Assembly (NCBI GenBank): GCA_947382485.1
Contig: CANCYS010000003.1
Span: forward strand, 123,132-187,131
Source: an uncultured Clostridia bacterium
GTDB lineage: Bacteria; Bacillota; Clostridia; Christensenellales; UBA1242
DNA: 64,000 nucleotides
Direction of reading: 5' to 3'
Shown here: in pieces, positions 41,093 through 50,052 of the stretch
How the letters are laid out: each line of letters begins with the position of its first letter
How positions within the stretch are numbered: the stretch's first letter is position 1
The notes under the pieces: model-generated
Database searches by the model: none
The model's input: the letters and a program-made list of their open reading frames with translations, nothing else
What the model was told of the DNA's origin: nothing
Made by a program: the position numbers and the translations under genes

Positions 41093-41852
41093 AAAATTTT
41101 CTCCTCACTGCTCCAAAAACTCCACGATAACTTTTTGCATAATCAACATATTCTCTTGAATTGTTTATGAATGACAAACACAATTTTTTTGAGTACTTTC
41201 TATTGTCTATATAACTGAAATTGTTACTCAAAAAATTATCCTTATAAAGCCATGGAATTACAAATAAAATTTCTTGTTTTAAGATGTCTTTTATCTCATG
41301 TTCACCAAGAGTTTTTCCACTCATTTCTAATGCAACTCTTGCTTGATTTAATATTAAATTTACATTTTTGATTCCACTAAAAAGATAAACTTTTTGAATT
41401 AGTTTTATACTGTTTCTTATTGTATCTGAATGGTCATTTAAGACTATTATTGCTTCATTTGAAACATCGAGCATCGCACTTGTGATTTTGTCATTAAAAC
41501 AATTTACATCAACAAGAATATAATCAAACTGACTGACTAATTCCATTACAAAAAATTTGATGAGTTCTATATGCGACAGATAATCAAATGTAACTTGATT
41601 TGTCTTCACATATGAAAGCCTATCATTATAATGATTTAGAGTTTCACTAGCACGAAGGCTACCTGTTATATATTCTTTTAAATCTATTCCATTATTTTTT
41701 TCAAACTTAGATGAAAGTGAATTCATACCAAAATAGGCATCTATCACACATACCTTAAAATTTTTATATGATAGTTCTTTTGCAAGTGAGCAAATTATGG
41801 AAGACTTTCCCACACCACCTTTTGCTGATAAAAAACTCACAACTCTACACAT
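41076..41852 (-). CDS. minD: MinD-family septum-site ATPase
   Basis: About 258 residues. The deviant Walker A is SAKGGVGKSS, the switch I Asp lies in CVIDAYFGMNSL, and Walker B is YILVDVNCFND. The C-terminal GVFGAVRRKFYEKFE is an amphipathic membrane-targeting helix, as in MinD. Followed directly by minE; no minC is in the window. The start ATG 41852 (MCRVVSFLSAKGG) has no SD, and a TATGAT -10 (41864-41859) ends six bases upstream, suggesting a leaderless mRNA. Confidence 0.88.
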   Translation of the reverse strand: MCRVVSFLSAKGGVGKSSIICSLAKELSYKNFKVCVIDAYFGMNSLSSKFEKNNGIDLKEYITGSLRASETLNHYNDRLSYVKTNQVTFDYLSHIELIKFFVMELVSQFDYILVDVNCFNDKITSAMLDVSNEAIIVLNDHSDTIRNSIKLIQKVYLFSGIKNVNLILNQARVALEMSGKTLGEHEIKDILKQEILFVIPWLYKDNFLSNNFSYIDNRKYSKKLCLSFINNSREYVDYAKSYRGVFGAVRRKFYEKFE

Positions 41853-41959
41853 ACTATTATCATACAAAATTTTTAATTTTAGATTAGCATACTTATGTGT
41901 CCGAAAATTATACATTATGTCAAATTTTGATAAAATATAAATATTTTATAATTTTGTGT

Positions 41960-41988
41960 TTGTATGTAGCAAAAAAATAATATATAAT
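41960..41988 (+). promoter_or_regulatory. Promoter of the MreB-like gene
   Basis: TTGTAT (41960-41965), 17 nt, TATAAT (41983-41988), 18 bases before the ATG at 42007. Confidence 0.75.
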
Positions 41989-42006
41989 TGAGTTAGTGAG
42001 GTGAAT

Positions 42007-43014
42007 ATGTCAACTTATTATTTAGGAATGAAAATTGGTTCGACCAATACAAGCATATATAAATCTGGTAATGGACTTGTTTTAAGAGAACCTAGTTTGA
42101 TTGCTATGGCTTCTAATTTGAAAATTAAAGATGTTAAAGCAATTGGTAATGATGCTAAACAACTTATTGGAAAAACTAATGATAGCATTTCTGTGTTCTC
42201 ACCAATTTCACAAGGTGCAGTTCAATATCAAGATTTGGCTGTTTTGATGCTTAAAGGATTTTTGAAAAAAATATTCCCTACAAGAACTTTTGGAAATAAT
42301 ATTAAAGTTGTTTTGAGTGTTTCACTTGGACTTTCCCCTGCTGAAAAAAAACAACTTGAAGTTACTTGTTTTAAAGCAGGCATTGCAGATGTTTATATTG
42401 TTCCTGATGTTATTTCTTATTGTTATGGCAGTGGAATTGACATTCAGTCAGACGAAACAAGACTTATTGTTTCTATTGGTGGAGATACAACAAACATTGC
42501 AACTGTTGCTAACAACTCTATTATTAATGGATATTCATTTTCATTTGGTGGTGCAATAATCAATCTTGCAATCACAAAATATATTGAAGAAACATATAAT
42601 ATAAAGATTTCTCTTGACCAAGCAGAACGCATTAAAATTGAATATTGTTCCCTTTTGGAAAATTATTCTGACTCAATCGAAATTTCTGGATTTAATAAGA
42701 AAGAACAAAAAACAGAAAAAATTACTTTTAGTTCAAGCGAACTTCATCATATTTTGAAACATTATTATGAAAAAATTGCTGATGCTATTGTTTCTGTTAT
42801 TAAGTCTTGTGAGCCAGAAGTTGTTGCTGATATTGAGAAAAATGGCATAGACATTTATGGTGGTGGTAGCATTATTATTGGTCTAGATAAGTTTATGACT
42901 GAAAGAACACACTTTAAAATTAATGTTTCTGACACTCCAAAAGCTAATATTTTGGGGCTTGGTGAGTTAATCAAATATCCTCAAATTTTAAAAAGAGTTA
43001 TTAAAAACAACTAA
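42007..43014 (+). CDS. Divergent MreB/actin-like protein with altered ATP site
   Basis: 335 residues collinear with MreB (REPSLIAMAS, AIGNDAK, DIYGGGSIIIGLDKF). Phosphate loop 1 is GMKIGSTNT, where MreB has GIDLGTANT (Asp to Lys9). Phosphate loop 2 is VSIGGDTTN, where MreB has VDIGGGTTE (Asp to Ser156). The catalytic IEEP segment is VPDV (132-135). I infer a non-hydrolysing or slow MreB paralogue. Start ATG 42007 follows GAGGTGAAT. It diverges from minDE and has its own terminator. Confidence 0.85.
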   Translation: MSTYYLGMKIGSTNTSIYKSGNGLVLREPSLIAMASNLKIKDVKAIGNDAKQLIGKTNDSISVFSPISQGAVQYQDLAVLMLKGFLKKIFPTRTFGNNIKVVLSVSLGLSPAEKKQLEVTCFKAGIADVYIVPDVISYCYGSGIDIQSDETRLIVSIGGDTTNIATVANNSIINGYSFSFGGAIINLAITKYIEETYNIKISLDQAERIKIEYCSLLENYSDSIEISGFNKKEQKTEKITFSSSELHHILKHYYEKIADAIVSVIKSCEPEVVADIEKNGIDIYGGGSIIIGLDKFMTERTHFKINVSDTPKANILGLGELIKYPQILKRVIKNN

Positions 43015-43067
43015 ATTTATGAAACTCAAAATATTATAGTTATATTTTTTAAACTAAAAAACTCCAC

Positions 43068-43097
43068 AAATGCTGAAAAATTCATAATTCAGCATTT
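43068..43097 (+). terminator. Terminator after the MreB-like gene
   Basis: AAATGCTGAA/TTCAGCATTT followed by a T-run. Confidence 0.84.
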
Positions 43098-43125
43098 TTT
43101 GTTTAACTTTAAAATAAATTGGGTA

Positions 43126-43154
43126 TTGACATTGAATGTCTTATTTGTTATAAT
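43126..43154 (+). promoter_or_regulatory. Consensus promoter with inverted repeat in the spacer
   Basis: TTGACA (43126-43131), 17 nt, TATAAT (43149-43154). The repeat GACAT-TGA-ATGTC (43128-43140) overlaps the -35 and spacer. The predicted leader is about 95 nt and has no recognisable riboswitch. Confidence 0.8.
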
Positions 43155-43258
43155 ACAGTAGAAGATTGAGCATAGCAATGATTATGCCTTTTATTTAAAA
43201 CATACGCTAACTAAAATCTTTAATACAAATTAAATTATATTTCGTAAGGGAGTGAAAT

Positions 43259-43999
43259 ATGGATTTAAAAAAGAAAAAGATAACAGTGCTTGTTAGTGTT
43301 TTAATGGTTATATTGATTGCGGTGGTTGGTGTTATTGTTGGTGTTACGCTTAACAATAAAAACAAGACTAACAAACCAGAACCCCCACCTGTTGTCAATT
43401 ATAGTTCATACACACAAGCAATAACAGAAGGTTTTGTTTCTCAAAACTACAAAGGGGCTTACAAATTATCAGGTATTGCTTCTGTTGAGTTTAATATGAA
43501 AAAACCTGACGCAACAGATGCACAAAACGAATTTAGGTTGAGCCAAGCCGATGTTAACCAATTATATGTAAACAAAGGCGTTAAACCATATGATAAAAAT
43601 GGTTTCATGGGTAAACTTTTAGAAGACAAAAAATCTGATGTTGCAAGAAACAAAGAAAGTATTGTGTTTAATGCAACTGAAAATTTGGGATTATTTACTA
43701 AAAACCACAATTTAAGTCCCGTTCAAACAGGAACTTATGCTGGTGATGATGAAGTTATAATGATTACCCTTTCAGATAAAAAAACAATTTTTGCTTCATT
43801 TGTATATTCAGATATATTCTTTGATGGCAACAACACGCTTGTTCTTGAAGGTAAACATGAAATTGATTACAAAAAACTATACATTACAGAAAATGTTTAT
43901 AGTAGCAAAAATTCAAAATTATTACTTTTCACTGTTACTTATATATATGAATTACAAACTTACGACACACTTTTACCAGATGCTGAATTAGACTTTTAA
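43259..43999 (+). CDS. Uncharacterised signal-anchored envelope protein
   Basis: 246 residues: a basic N-terminus, one hydrophobic segment (about 9-31), then a Pro/Lys linker and an exported domain. The latter has beta-rich stretches (TYAGDDEVIMITLSDKK, NSKLLLFTVTYIY). No family recognised. The start follows AAGGGAGTGAAAT. The lipoprotein gene follows 30 bases later, and the two are probably one operon. Confidence 0.7.
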   Translation: MDLKKKKITVLVSVLMVILIAVVGVIVGVTLNNKNKTNKPEPPPVVNYSSYTQAITEGFVSQNYKGAYKLSGIASVEFNMKKPDATDAQNEFRLSQADVNQLYVNKGVKPYDKNGFMGKLLEDKKSDVARNKESIVFNATENLGLFTKNHNLSPVQTGTYAGDDEVIMITLSDKKTIFASFVYSDIFFDGNNTLVLEGKHEIDYKKLYITENVYSSKNSKLLLFTVTYIYELQTYDTLLPDAELDF

Positions 44000-44029
44000 T
44001 CATATCATAAAATGTATTTAGGAGGAATT

Positions 44030-45121
44030 ATGAAAAAATTATTTAAAAAGATTTCAAAATTTTTAGCATTAACATTAGTCCTTGCAGTTTCAACATTATC
44101 ATTTGTTGCTTGTTCAAATTCAACACAAGGTAATCCAGTTGACAACTTTGGACAAGTTTCAAATATCAGCGATAACAACAACACAGTTACTGATACTCAA
44201 CCTGCTACCCCAGTTGATAAAACAGAAGAAGGTTCTGGAAGCGAATCAGAAACAGCTGAAAGCACAATCAACGGCATTTTTAAATTTGACAACTATGCAC
44301 TCAACTTTTCAAACATTTATTATGCTGATGAAGATGAACTTTTCAAATTCTTTGGTCTTTCAGACAGAAAAGAATTTAACAGTCTTTATGATGTTGTTAA
44401 ACTTCTTGGATTCAATGAATTTGCAAACAACATTACAAACCTTGAAACAAGCAAACGTGCATATATCTTTAAATCAGATAACACAATCAATCATTTAACA
44501 TTTGATGCAGAAGAAAATTATACTTATGTTGAATCAGACAGAAACTTTACTTATGAAGTTACTGAGACAGGAATTGTTTCATCTGACAAAACAGTTGAAC
44601 TTGTTTATGATGCTGAAACAAAAGTTTTGACAATGCGTTTTGAATTTACTTATGAAAAAGACGGCGAAACAATTTACACACCACTTTATATTGAAACTAC
44701 CCTTTCACTTGTTGCTAACTCAGTTGGAATTTATGATGGTGTTCCATTTGACTATGTTGCTAACTCAGTTAAAATTTATGATGTAACAAGCATCAGTGCA
44801 CAAGAAGAACTTGAACTTATGGCAAAAGTTTTTGGAATTGAAGTTCAAGAAGATACTGACCTTAGAGTTGCTATTGAAAATCACCTTGCAGGTTTCACAC
44901 TTTCAATTTCAAAAGATATGTCTGTTATTACACTTATCAAAGCTGATGGAAACTTCACCTTTGTTAAAGTTGATGACAACGGAATTTATTCAATCAACAA
45001 CAGAATCAATTTCCAAGTTGAAAGCAATACTCACAAACTTGACGGAACAAACTTAATTACATTCAAAGTTGTTCTTGAAAATGGTTCACATTTCACATTT
45101 GAATATTTATATCAAATTTAA
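44030..45121 (+). CDS. Uncharacterised lipoprotein with internal duplication
   Basis: 363 residues with lipoprotein signal (MKKLFKKISKFLAL, lipobox SFVAC) and a Ser/Glu/Thr-rich linker. Two similar halves may be present: both contain a predicted beta-rich unit with an IYD/FKFDNY motif. A 45-bp duplication creates VANSVGIYDG and VANSVKIYDV in series (about residues 228-251). Start ATG 44030 follows AGGAGGAATT. Confidence 0.72.
   Translation: MKKLFKKISKFLALTLVLAVSTLSFVACSNSTQGNPVDNFGQVSNISDNNNTVTDTQPATPVDKTEEGSGSESETAESTINGIFKFDNYALNFSNIYYADEDELFKFFGLSDRKEFNSLYDVVKLLGFNEFANNITNLETSKRAYIFKSDNTINHLTFDAEENYTYVESDRNFTYEVTETGIVSSDKTVELVYDAETKVLTMRFEFTYEKDGETIYTPLYIETTLSLVANSVGIYDGVPFDYVANSVKIYDVTSISAQEELELMAKVFGIEVQEDTDLRVAIENHLAGFTLSISKDMSVITLIKADGNFTFVKVDDNGIYSINNRINFQVESNTHKLDGTNLITFKVVLENGSHFTFEYLYQI
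44711..44783 (+). repeat. 45-bp tandem duplication within the lipoprotein gene
   Basis: GTTGCTAACTCAGTT begins at 44711 and again at 44756; the next 13 bases also match (ATTTATGATG), with only GG/AA differing between the copies. In frame, it adds 15 residues. Confidence 0.85.
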
Positions 45122-45127
45122 AAAAAA

Positions 45128-45150
45128 TCTAGGCAATGCCTAGTTTTTTT
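45128..45150 (+). terminator. Terminator after the lipoprotein gene
   Basis: CTAGGC/GCCTAG hairpin followed by seven T. Confidence 0.86.
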
Positions 45151-45165
45151 ATTTATATAAAAATA

Positions 45166-45193
45166 AAAGATGCTTAGTTTTAAGCATCTTTTT
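45166..45193 (-). terminator. Terminator after the Ppx/GppA-HD gene
   Basis: AAAGATGCTTA/TAAGCATCTTT hairpin, with T-run on the minus strand, directly after the stop at 45195. Confidence 0.84.
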
Positions 45194-45194
45194 A

Positions 45195-46715
45195 TTATAA
45201 AATTTCTAATTTCTTATGGAATGTTTTTTCAAAATCTCTACCGATTTCCATTCCCCTTTGAATTTCAAAAGTTGCGTCAGCAGTTGTCACTGTTTTCATT
45301 ATAACTGAGTCACCCAAAATGTCACAATTAATATCAACAATAACACTATTTTTTGTTCTATCAAAACATTCTGCAAGTCTTAAAATCATACCTAATTTCT
45401 TGGTTGCATCAACATCATCAACAGTAAGTATACCATTATATTTTGCCCATTCAGACATCTTTATATCACCACCTGAATGCAAAGATGCTACAAAACTTGC
45501 AAGGATTAATTCCCTATGTGTAAGCCCATAAATTTCACTGTTAAGCACAACTTCAAACGAATAGTTTGCATGATTTTTGTAACTAATTCTCTTGCCCACA
45601 TCGTGCATATATGATGCAACTCTAAGAACTTTTACATAACCTCTTGGGAGTTTATGCAAAACTCTGAGTTGTTTGAAAAGCAACATTGACAAATTGTAAA
45701 CTTGTTCATTATGTTTTGTTGAATCAAGTTCAAATTGTGAAGTTTGAGCCATAACCGAAAAACCAACGATATCTGAATTTGGTTTTTCAAGAGTTGAAGG
45801 AATAACTGAATTGAAAAGCAATCCTTCAACAAGTGACCTTGTTGTGATTGTGATTGTTTCTCTTTGAATTTCTTCAACGATTGATTTGATGATTTGAGTT
45901 GCGTATGCAAACACATCAACTCTTGCTTCATTCAAACCTTTTATTCTCTTTTTCTCATCAATATCAAGTGCAAGAAGTTGTTTTAAAATATAATCAATAT
46001 CTTCGGTTTTTAAGACATATCCATCATCTTTATCAAGAGGATATTTTGTGTAAATTCTATCCATTCTTGACAAGTCTTCAAAATATGAACCATTTCCTGC
46101 AACCATGTATTCTGGATCTATATCTTTTATCCATTCAAAATCTGAAAGTTGAGATTTGATATATTTTGAAACTTTTTCAAATGCTTCGGCTTTGTCATAT
46201 TTTGAAAGCGGATACATATCCACCAAGGTTTTTGGGCCAACAGGAATGTATGCCTGATTTAAAATGTTTCTTCTATTATAGTGAATCAAATGAATGTTGT
46301 CTGCCCCAACATTGATAATCAAAGCCTTTGGCAAATCATAACTGTTAAGCACACCTGTGTAGATTGCAACATTTTGTTCTTCTGGCGACATTAAAGTGAA
46401 TCTGAAACCACAAGTTACAAACACTTCATCAAAGAAACTATAAATGTTCATTGGTTTTGTATCTTTAACAAAATTAGCGATTGCTATGGTTTTTGTTACG
46501 GCATACATATCACAAATTTTTCTGAAATTTTTAAGAGTGTTGATAATTGACATTATTTGATTTTTCTTTAAGAAATGGTCATCATCCATTTCAAGACCAA
46601 ACTGAATTGGTTCAACTTCCATGTCACAAATTGAGAAATAGTTGTCTTGCACAACATTTGCAATAACAAGTTTTGCAGTGTAGGTTTCAACAAGAACAAC
46701 AGCAATTTTATCCAT
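45195..46715 (-). CDS. Ppx/GppA-like protein with degenerate N-terminal domains and C-terminal HD domain
   Basis: 506 residues. The N-terminal 300 follow exopolyphosphatase/pppGpp phosphatase order. The phosphate loops are altered: the first reads VETYTAK where DxGSNS is expected, and the second reads INVGADNIH where DIGGGS is expected. The C-terminal third is an HD domain with YMHDVGKR at about 370-377 and a downstream LHSGGD. I infer that activity, if any, resides in the HD domain. The gene stands alone, with an extended -10 TGTTATAAT upstream. Confidence 0.8.
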   Translation of the reverse strand: MDKIAVVLVETYTAKLVIANVVQDNYFSICDMEVEPIQFGLEMDDDHFLKKNQIMSIINTLKNFRKICDMYAVTKTIAIANFVKDTKPMNIYSFFDEVFVTCGFRFTLMSPEEQNVAIYTGVLNSYDLPKALIINVGADNIHLIHYNRRNILNQAYIPVGPKTLVDMYPLSKYDKAEAFEKVSKYIKSQLSDFEWIKDIDPEYMVAGNGSYFEDLSRMDRIYTKYPLDKDDGYVLKTEDIDYILKQLLALDIDEKKRIKGLNEARVDVFAYATQIIKSIVEEIQRETITITTRSLVEGLLFNSVIPSTLEKPNSDIVGFSVMAQTSQFELDSTKHNEQVYNLSMLLFKQLRVLHKLPRGYVKVLRVASYMHDVGKRISYKNHANYSFEVVLNSEIYGLTHRELILASFVASLHSGGDIKMSEWAKYNGILTVDDVDATKKLGMILRLAECFDRTKNSVIVDINCDILGDSVIMKTVTTADATFEIQRGMEIGRDFEKTFHKKLEIL

Positions 46716-46874
46716 ACTTTTCCACCTTCATTAAGATATTACGATTATAACATATATTTTATTATTTGTATATGAATATAAAGATTATTTAAAATTAATT
46801 TTTCATTATATTAAAAACTTATAACTGAAATTTGTTTCGACGTTTTGTTTGACAATAATTTTAAATTTAATACT

Positions 46875-47657
46875 TTAAATTCTTGAAATTACATGCTCTG
46901 GGCATGCTGCCACACACTTTCCGCATTTAATACATTTGCTTGTGTCAATCTTTGGTATTCCCCCAATCATTTTGATTGCTCTTGTTGGACAAGCAACAAC
47001 GCAGGCTTCACAATGTGTGCAAGAAACTTTACAATTTCTTGTTACGACAGAATCATTTGAACTGTTTAAACAAACAACTTCAACAAACTTTTTGCTTGGA
47101 ATGAGTTCAATTAGTTTATTTGGACAAGCACCAACACATTCACCACAACCAACACATTTATCTTTATCAACAATTGCACAACCTTTTGGAGAAATTGATA
47201 TTGCATCATAAATACAAGATTTTACACAATCACCGCAACCAAGACATGCAAATGGACAATATTTGTCACCATTATGAACTAGGTTTTTACTTGCACAAGT
47301 GTTATCACCAACATATTCAAATTTATTGTTGCAGTCAACTCCGCCTTTACATCTTACAAATGCAACTGTATCAAAATGAACCTTTCTTTCTCTCTTTAAA
47401 ACTTGTCTGATTTTCAGATAGTTTTTTCCTTTAAGATAAGGACATTTGCTTGGCGACGACTTTCCTTTAACAAGGTCACTTGCAAACTGTTTACAATCTA
47501 CCCTTCCACATCTTTTACAATTTAGGTTTGGCAAAAGTTCATAAATAACTTCTGACGTTTTATCAAGTTTTTTATTTCTATTCGCAATGACAACTATTGC
47601 TATTATCAGAAGTAGCAAAACAATTACCGTTGCAGCATAAATTATTATTTTTACCAT
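46875..47657 (-). CDS. rnfB: Rnf complex subunit B (ferredoxin-interacting Fe-S protein)
   Basis: 261 residues. One N-terminal membrane segment is followed by the RnfB Fe-S motif NCKRCGRVDCKQFA...CP, then four CxxCxxC motifs: CLGCGDCVKSC, CVGCGECVGAC, CTHCEACVVAC and CIKCGKCVAACP. In complete Rnf complexes RnfB takes electrons from ferredoxin. Start ATG 47657 follows AAGGAGAATGTT. It is the last gene of rnfCDEAB. Confidence 0.93.
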   Translation of the reverse strand: MVKIIIYAATVIVLLLLIIAIVVIANRNKKLDKTSEVIYELLPNLNCKRCGRVDCKQFASDLVKGKSSPSKCPYLKGKNYLKIRQVLKRERKVHFDTVAFVRCKGGVDCNNKFEYVGDNTCASKNLVHNGDKYCPFACLGCGDCVKSCIYDAISISPKGCAIVDKDKCVGCGECVGACPNKLIELIPSKKFVEVVCLNSSNDSVVTRNCKVSCTHCEACVVACPTRAIKMIGGIPKIDTSKCIKCGKCVAACPEHVISRI

Positions 47658-47667
47658 AACATTCTCC

Positions 47668-48246
47668 TTAGACAATCAACTGACTTGCGTAAATTAGAAG
47701 TATTGAAAATATTGCAAGCACAAACAATCTTGCAGAAACATCTCTGAAATTGATGTTCATATAACCCCTGTTGATGCTATGCACATAAAAACCAACAAAG
47801 AAATTCATAACAAATATAACAACTGATATTGCAGCAATCATCATTAAAAAATCAACAATTGCAACATTCATATTAAGCATGAAAATAACTGAAAGCATGA
47901 ATGCAAAGTCAAACGCATAAGTGTATGATTTTTGATACAAATAGTTTTTGAAATATGAAATTTTTCTCCAAATTGCAGAAACAATAAGATTATAAAAACC
48001 AACTAAAAATACAACAACTGTGACATTTATATAAGCAATGTCAAACTTTGCATAGACATATTTATTTAAAAAGTATGCAATAGTTCCAATTATTGCAGTT
48101 CCTATAATAACAAAAATTGCATCAAGGTATCTGAATGACCTATACATTTTTTCACGTTGAAACTCCAAAGCACCTGCTCCGTTGAACACAACGATGTTGC
48201 TTTGAACTCCATAAATTAGCAAATATGATAAAAACATTTGTAACAT
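47668..48246 (-). CDS. rnfA: Rnf complex subunit A
   Basis: 192 residues with six predicted membrane segments and RnfA/NqrE-type sequence (NIVVFNGAGALEFQREKMYR). In known complexes RnfA and RnfE hold a shared Fe-S centre by inverted-symmetry Cys residues. I do not see the usual CxxxG Cys motif clearly here. Overlaps rnfE by one base (TAATG) behind GGAGG. Confidence 0.85.
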   Translation of the reverse strand: MLQMFLSYLLIYGVQSNIVVFNGAGALEFQREKMYRSFRYLDAIFVIIGTAIIGTIAYFLNKYVYAKFDIAYINVTVVVFLVGFYNLIVSAIWRKISYFKNYLYQKSYTYAFDFAFMLSVIFMLNMNVAIVDFLMMIAAISVVIFVMNFFVGFYVHSINRGYMNINFRDVSARLFVLAIFSILLIYASQLIV

Positions 48247-49139
48247 TATTTTGCCTCCCTTCGTTCATCATCATAAACCTTCTCAATTTTGGTTTCCTTT
48301 GAGGCTTTGAAATGTTTATTCTTTTTTCTTTTTTCTGGTTTTTGAGGTTCTGTCACATTTGTTTCTTCTTCTGATGGTTTTTGCTCAACAATTTCATTTT
48401 CTTCTGACTTTTCAGAAATATCTTCTGCCATTTCCCCACCAATTGTATTTACTTCAATTGTGTTAACCAAAACCTTTTCTCTTCTAAGTTTGTCATATTG
48501 GAAAACTTTTTCGTTTCTGATTTTCTTAACAAATTTTTGATAAGCCATTTTCTTGTCATTTGTTTTCTTTTTAATTGCTCGATAAACCATTTGAGCAAGT
48601 GCACACAATAATCCAAGCCATAGAAGATTGAATGTCACCCCACCAAAAAACTCAACGCCTTTAAAAGCAAACAATGATTGATTGAATAATGTTCCTTTAC
48701 TCAAAAATTCTTTTACCACAATAAACACCAAGGTTAAAACTGCAAAATTGAAAATTGCAGACATGATGTTTGCAAAATACTTTTTGTGTCTTGCCTTTGT
48801 GTCAATATAGAAAACATCTACGCTCAAAACTATGGTAGACAAAACTGCATAAAAATTCAAATTTGATGCTTTCAAATTTAAAATATTAAACTTATCAAGT
48901 AAAAGATTAAAAATTGTTATTAAAAATGTTGAAAGAATTGCTGTTATGAAAATTTTGATAGATTTGCTTAGATATTTATTAAATACAAAGCAAACAAACA
49001 CTGAAATCAAAAAACATACAGCAGTTGCGGATACAAAAAATAGTGCTTCGGTTGCATTTGTCATAACAAACATCAAAGGACAAATTGCAAGCACTGCGAG
49101 ATGAACAATGTTAAGTTCAATATTACTTTTTATGTGCAT
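48246..49139 (-). CDS. rnfE: Rnf complex subunit E with long acidic C-terminal tail
   Basis: 297 residues. The first ~200 follow the RnfE/NqrD order (NIELNIVHLAVLAICPLMFV, ATEALFFVSATAV). From about 205 to the end is a charged, probably disordered cytoplasmic tail rich in Glu/Lys (EEETNVTEPQKPEKRKKNK) not present in usual ~200-residue members. The start ATG 49139 follows TTGGAGGATATAGAA; a TTG at 49154 overlaps the SD. Overlaps rnfD by 17 bases. Confidence 0.85.
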   Translation of the reverse strand: MHIKSNIELNIVHLAVLAICPLMFVMTNATEALFFVSATAVCFLISVFVCFVFNKYLSKSIKIFITAILSTFLITIFNLLLDKFNILNLKASNLNFYAVLSTIVLSVDVFYIDTKARHKKYFANIMSAIFNFAVLTLVFIVVKEFLSKGTLFNQSLFAFKGVEFFGGVTFNLLWLGLLCALAQMVYRAIKKKTNDKKMAYQKFVKKIRNEKVFQYDKLRREKVLVNTIEVNTIGGEMAEDISEKSEENEIVEQKPSEEETNVTEPQKPEKRKKNKHFKASKETKIEKVYDDERREAK

Positions 49140-50052
49140 TTCTATATCCTCCAAAGTTTAGTGGTTTCCAAACAAAATACTTATCCATAAATGGAACAAG
49201 CATGTTAACAAACAAAGCAACTACAAAAATTGTGTTTTCGCCAAGCGAACCAATTTTCCACAAAAGTGCAGAAAGTCCGCCAAACAAAACGGCATATACA
49301 AACTTGCCTGGAAGTGTGTTTGGTGAAGTGTTTGGATCTGTAATTATAAAAATGCAAGCAAACAAGAAAGAACCAGAAAGCATATTCATCATGGCTGGTT
49401 CTAAACCTACCAAAACAACTTGAACAACAAAATATGACAAAATTGCAAAAAGTGGAAGTTTGTAGTCTATCACTCTTGTGTAAATTAAAAACACCAAGCA
49501 AATCAAAAGAACAATAATACAAGTTGTTCCAATTCCACCAACTGCTTGCCCACTAAACAAATTTGTGAGCGTATTTGTTCCGCCTGTTGCAAGCGAAGTT
49601 AATTCTTCACCATTGATTATGGTTTTGTAAAACTCACCAGAAAAACCTGCCAAAATTATTCCTGCAAAACATCTGCCTGTGTTTGCTGGATTGAATTTAT
49701 TTATTCCAAGCCCACCAAGTGCAAACTTAACAATGAAAACTGAAAAGAATCCACAAGCAATAACAATATAAAATGGTGCTTTATATGGCATTGAAAGTGC
49801 AAGTATTAAACCCGTTACAAAGAACGAGAAATTGTCAACTTTAAACTTTTTTAATTTAATAAGATTAAACAAACATTCAGAAAGCAAGCATGTTACCAAA
49901 CTTACAGCAATAATGATAAATGCGTTAAGTCCAAAATATAGAACAGAAAAAATTGCAGGCAAAACAAGAGCGATTGCTGTGAACAAGAACATTTTGTTTA
50001 AATCATTTTTGCTATGCACAAAAGGTGCACTTGAAACAACAAACTTCTCCAT
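49123..50052 (-). CDS. rnfD: Rnf complex subunit D
   Basis: 309 residues with about nine membrane segments (KFALGGLGINKFNPANTGRC, ITDPNTSPNTLPGK are typical). A covalent-FMN site of the SGAT type is not obvious; the nearest is ATGGTNTLTN (about 150). The gene shares one base with the rnfC stop (TAATG). In the usual order rnfG would follow; here rnfE does. Confidence 0.9.
   Translation of the reverse strand: MEKFVVSSAPFVHSKNDLNKMFLFTAIALVLPAIFSVLYFGLNAFIIIAVSLVTCLLSECLFNLIKLKKFKVDNFSFFVTGLILALSMPYKAPFYIVIACGFFSVFIVKFALGGLGINKFNPANTGRCFAGIILAGFSGEFYKTIINGEELTSLATGGTNTLTNLFSGQAVGGIGTTCIIVLLICLVFLIYTRVIDYKLPLFAILSYFVVQVVLVGLEPAMMNMLSGSFLFACIFIITDPNTSPNTLPGKFVYAVLFGGLSALLWKIGSLGENTIFVVALFVNMLVPFMDKYFVWKPLNFGGYRNAHKK

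Noticed and set aside
48246..48560. RnfG hidden in the C-terminal part of the 48,246 protein
   Set aside because: The tail is a low-complexity charged stretch with no FMN-binding SGAT motif or membrane helix of RnfG.
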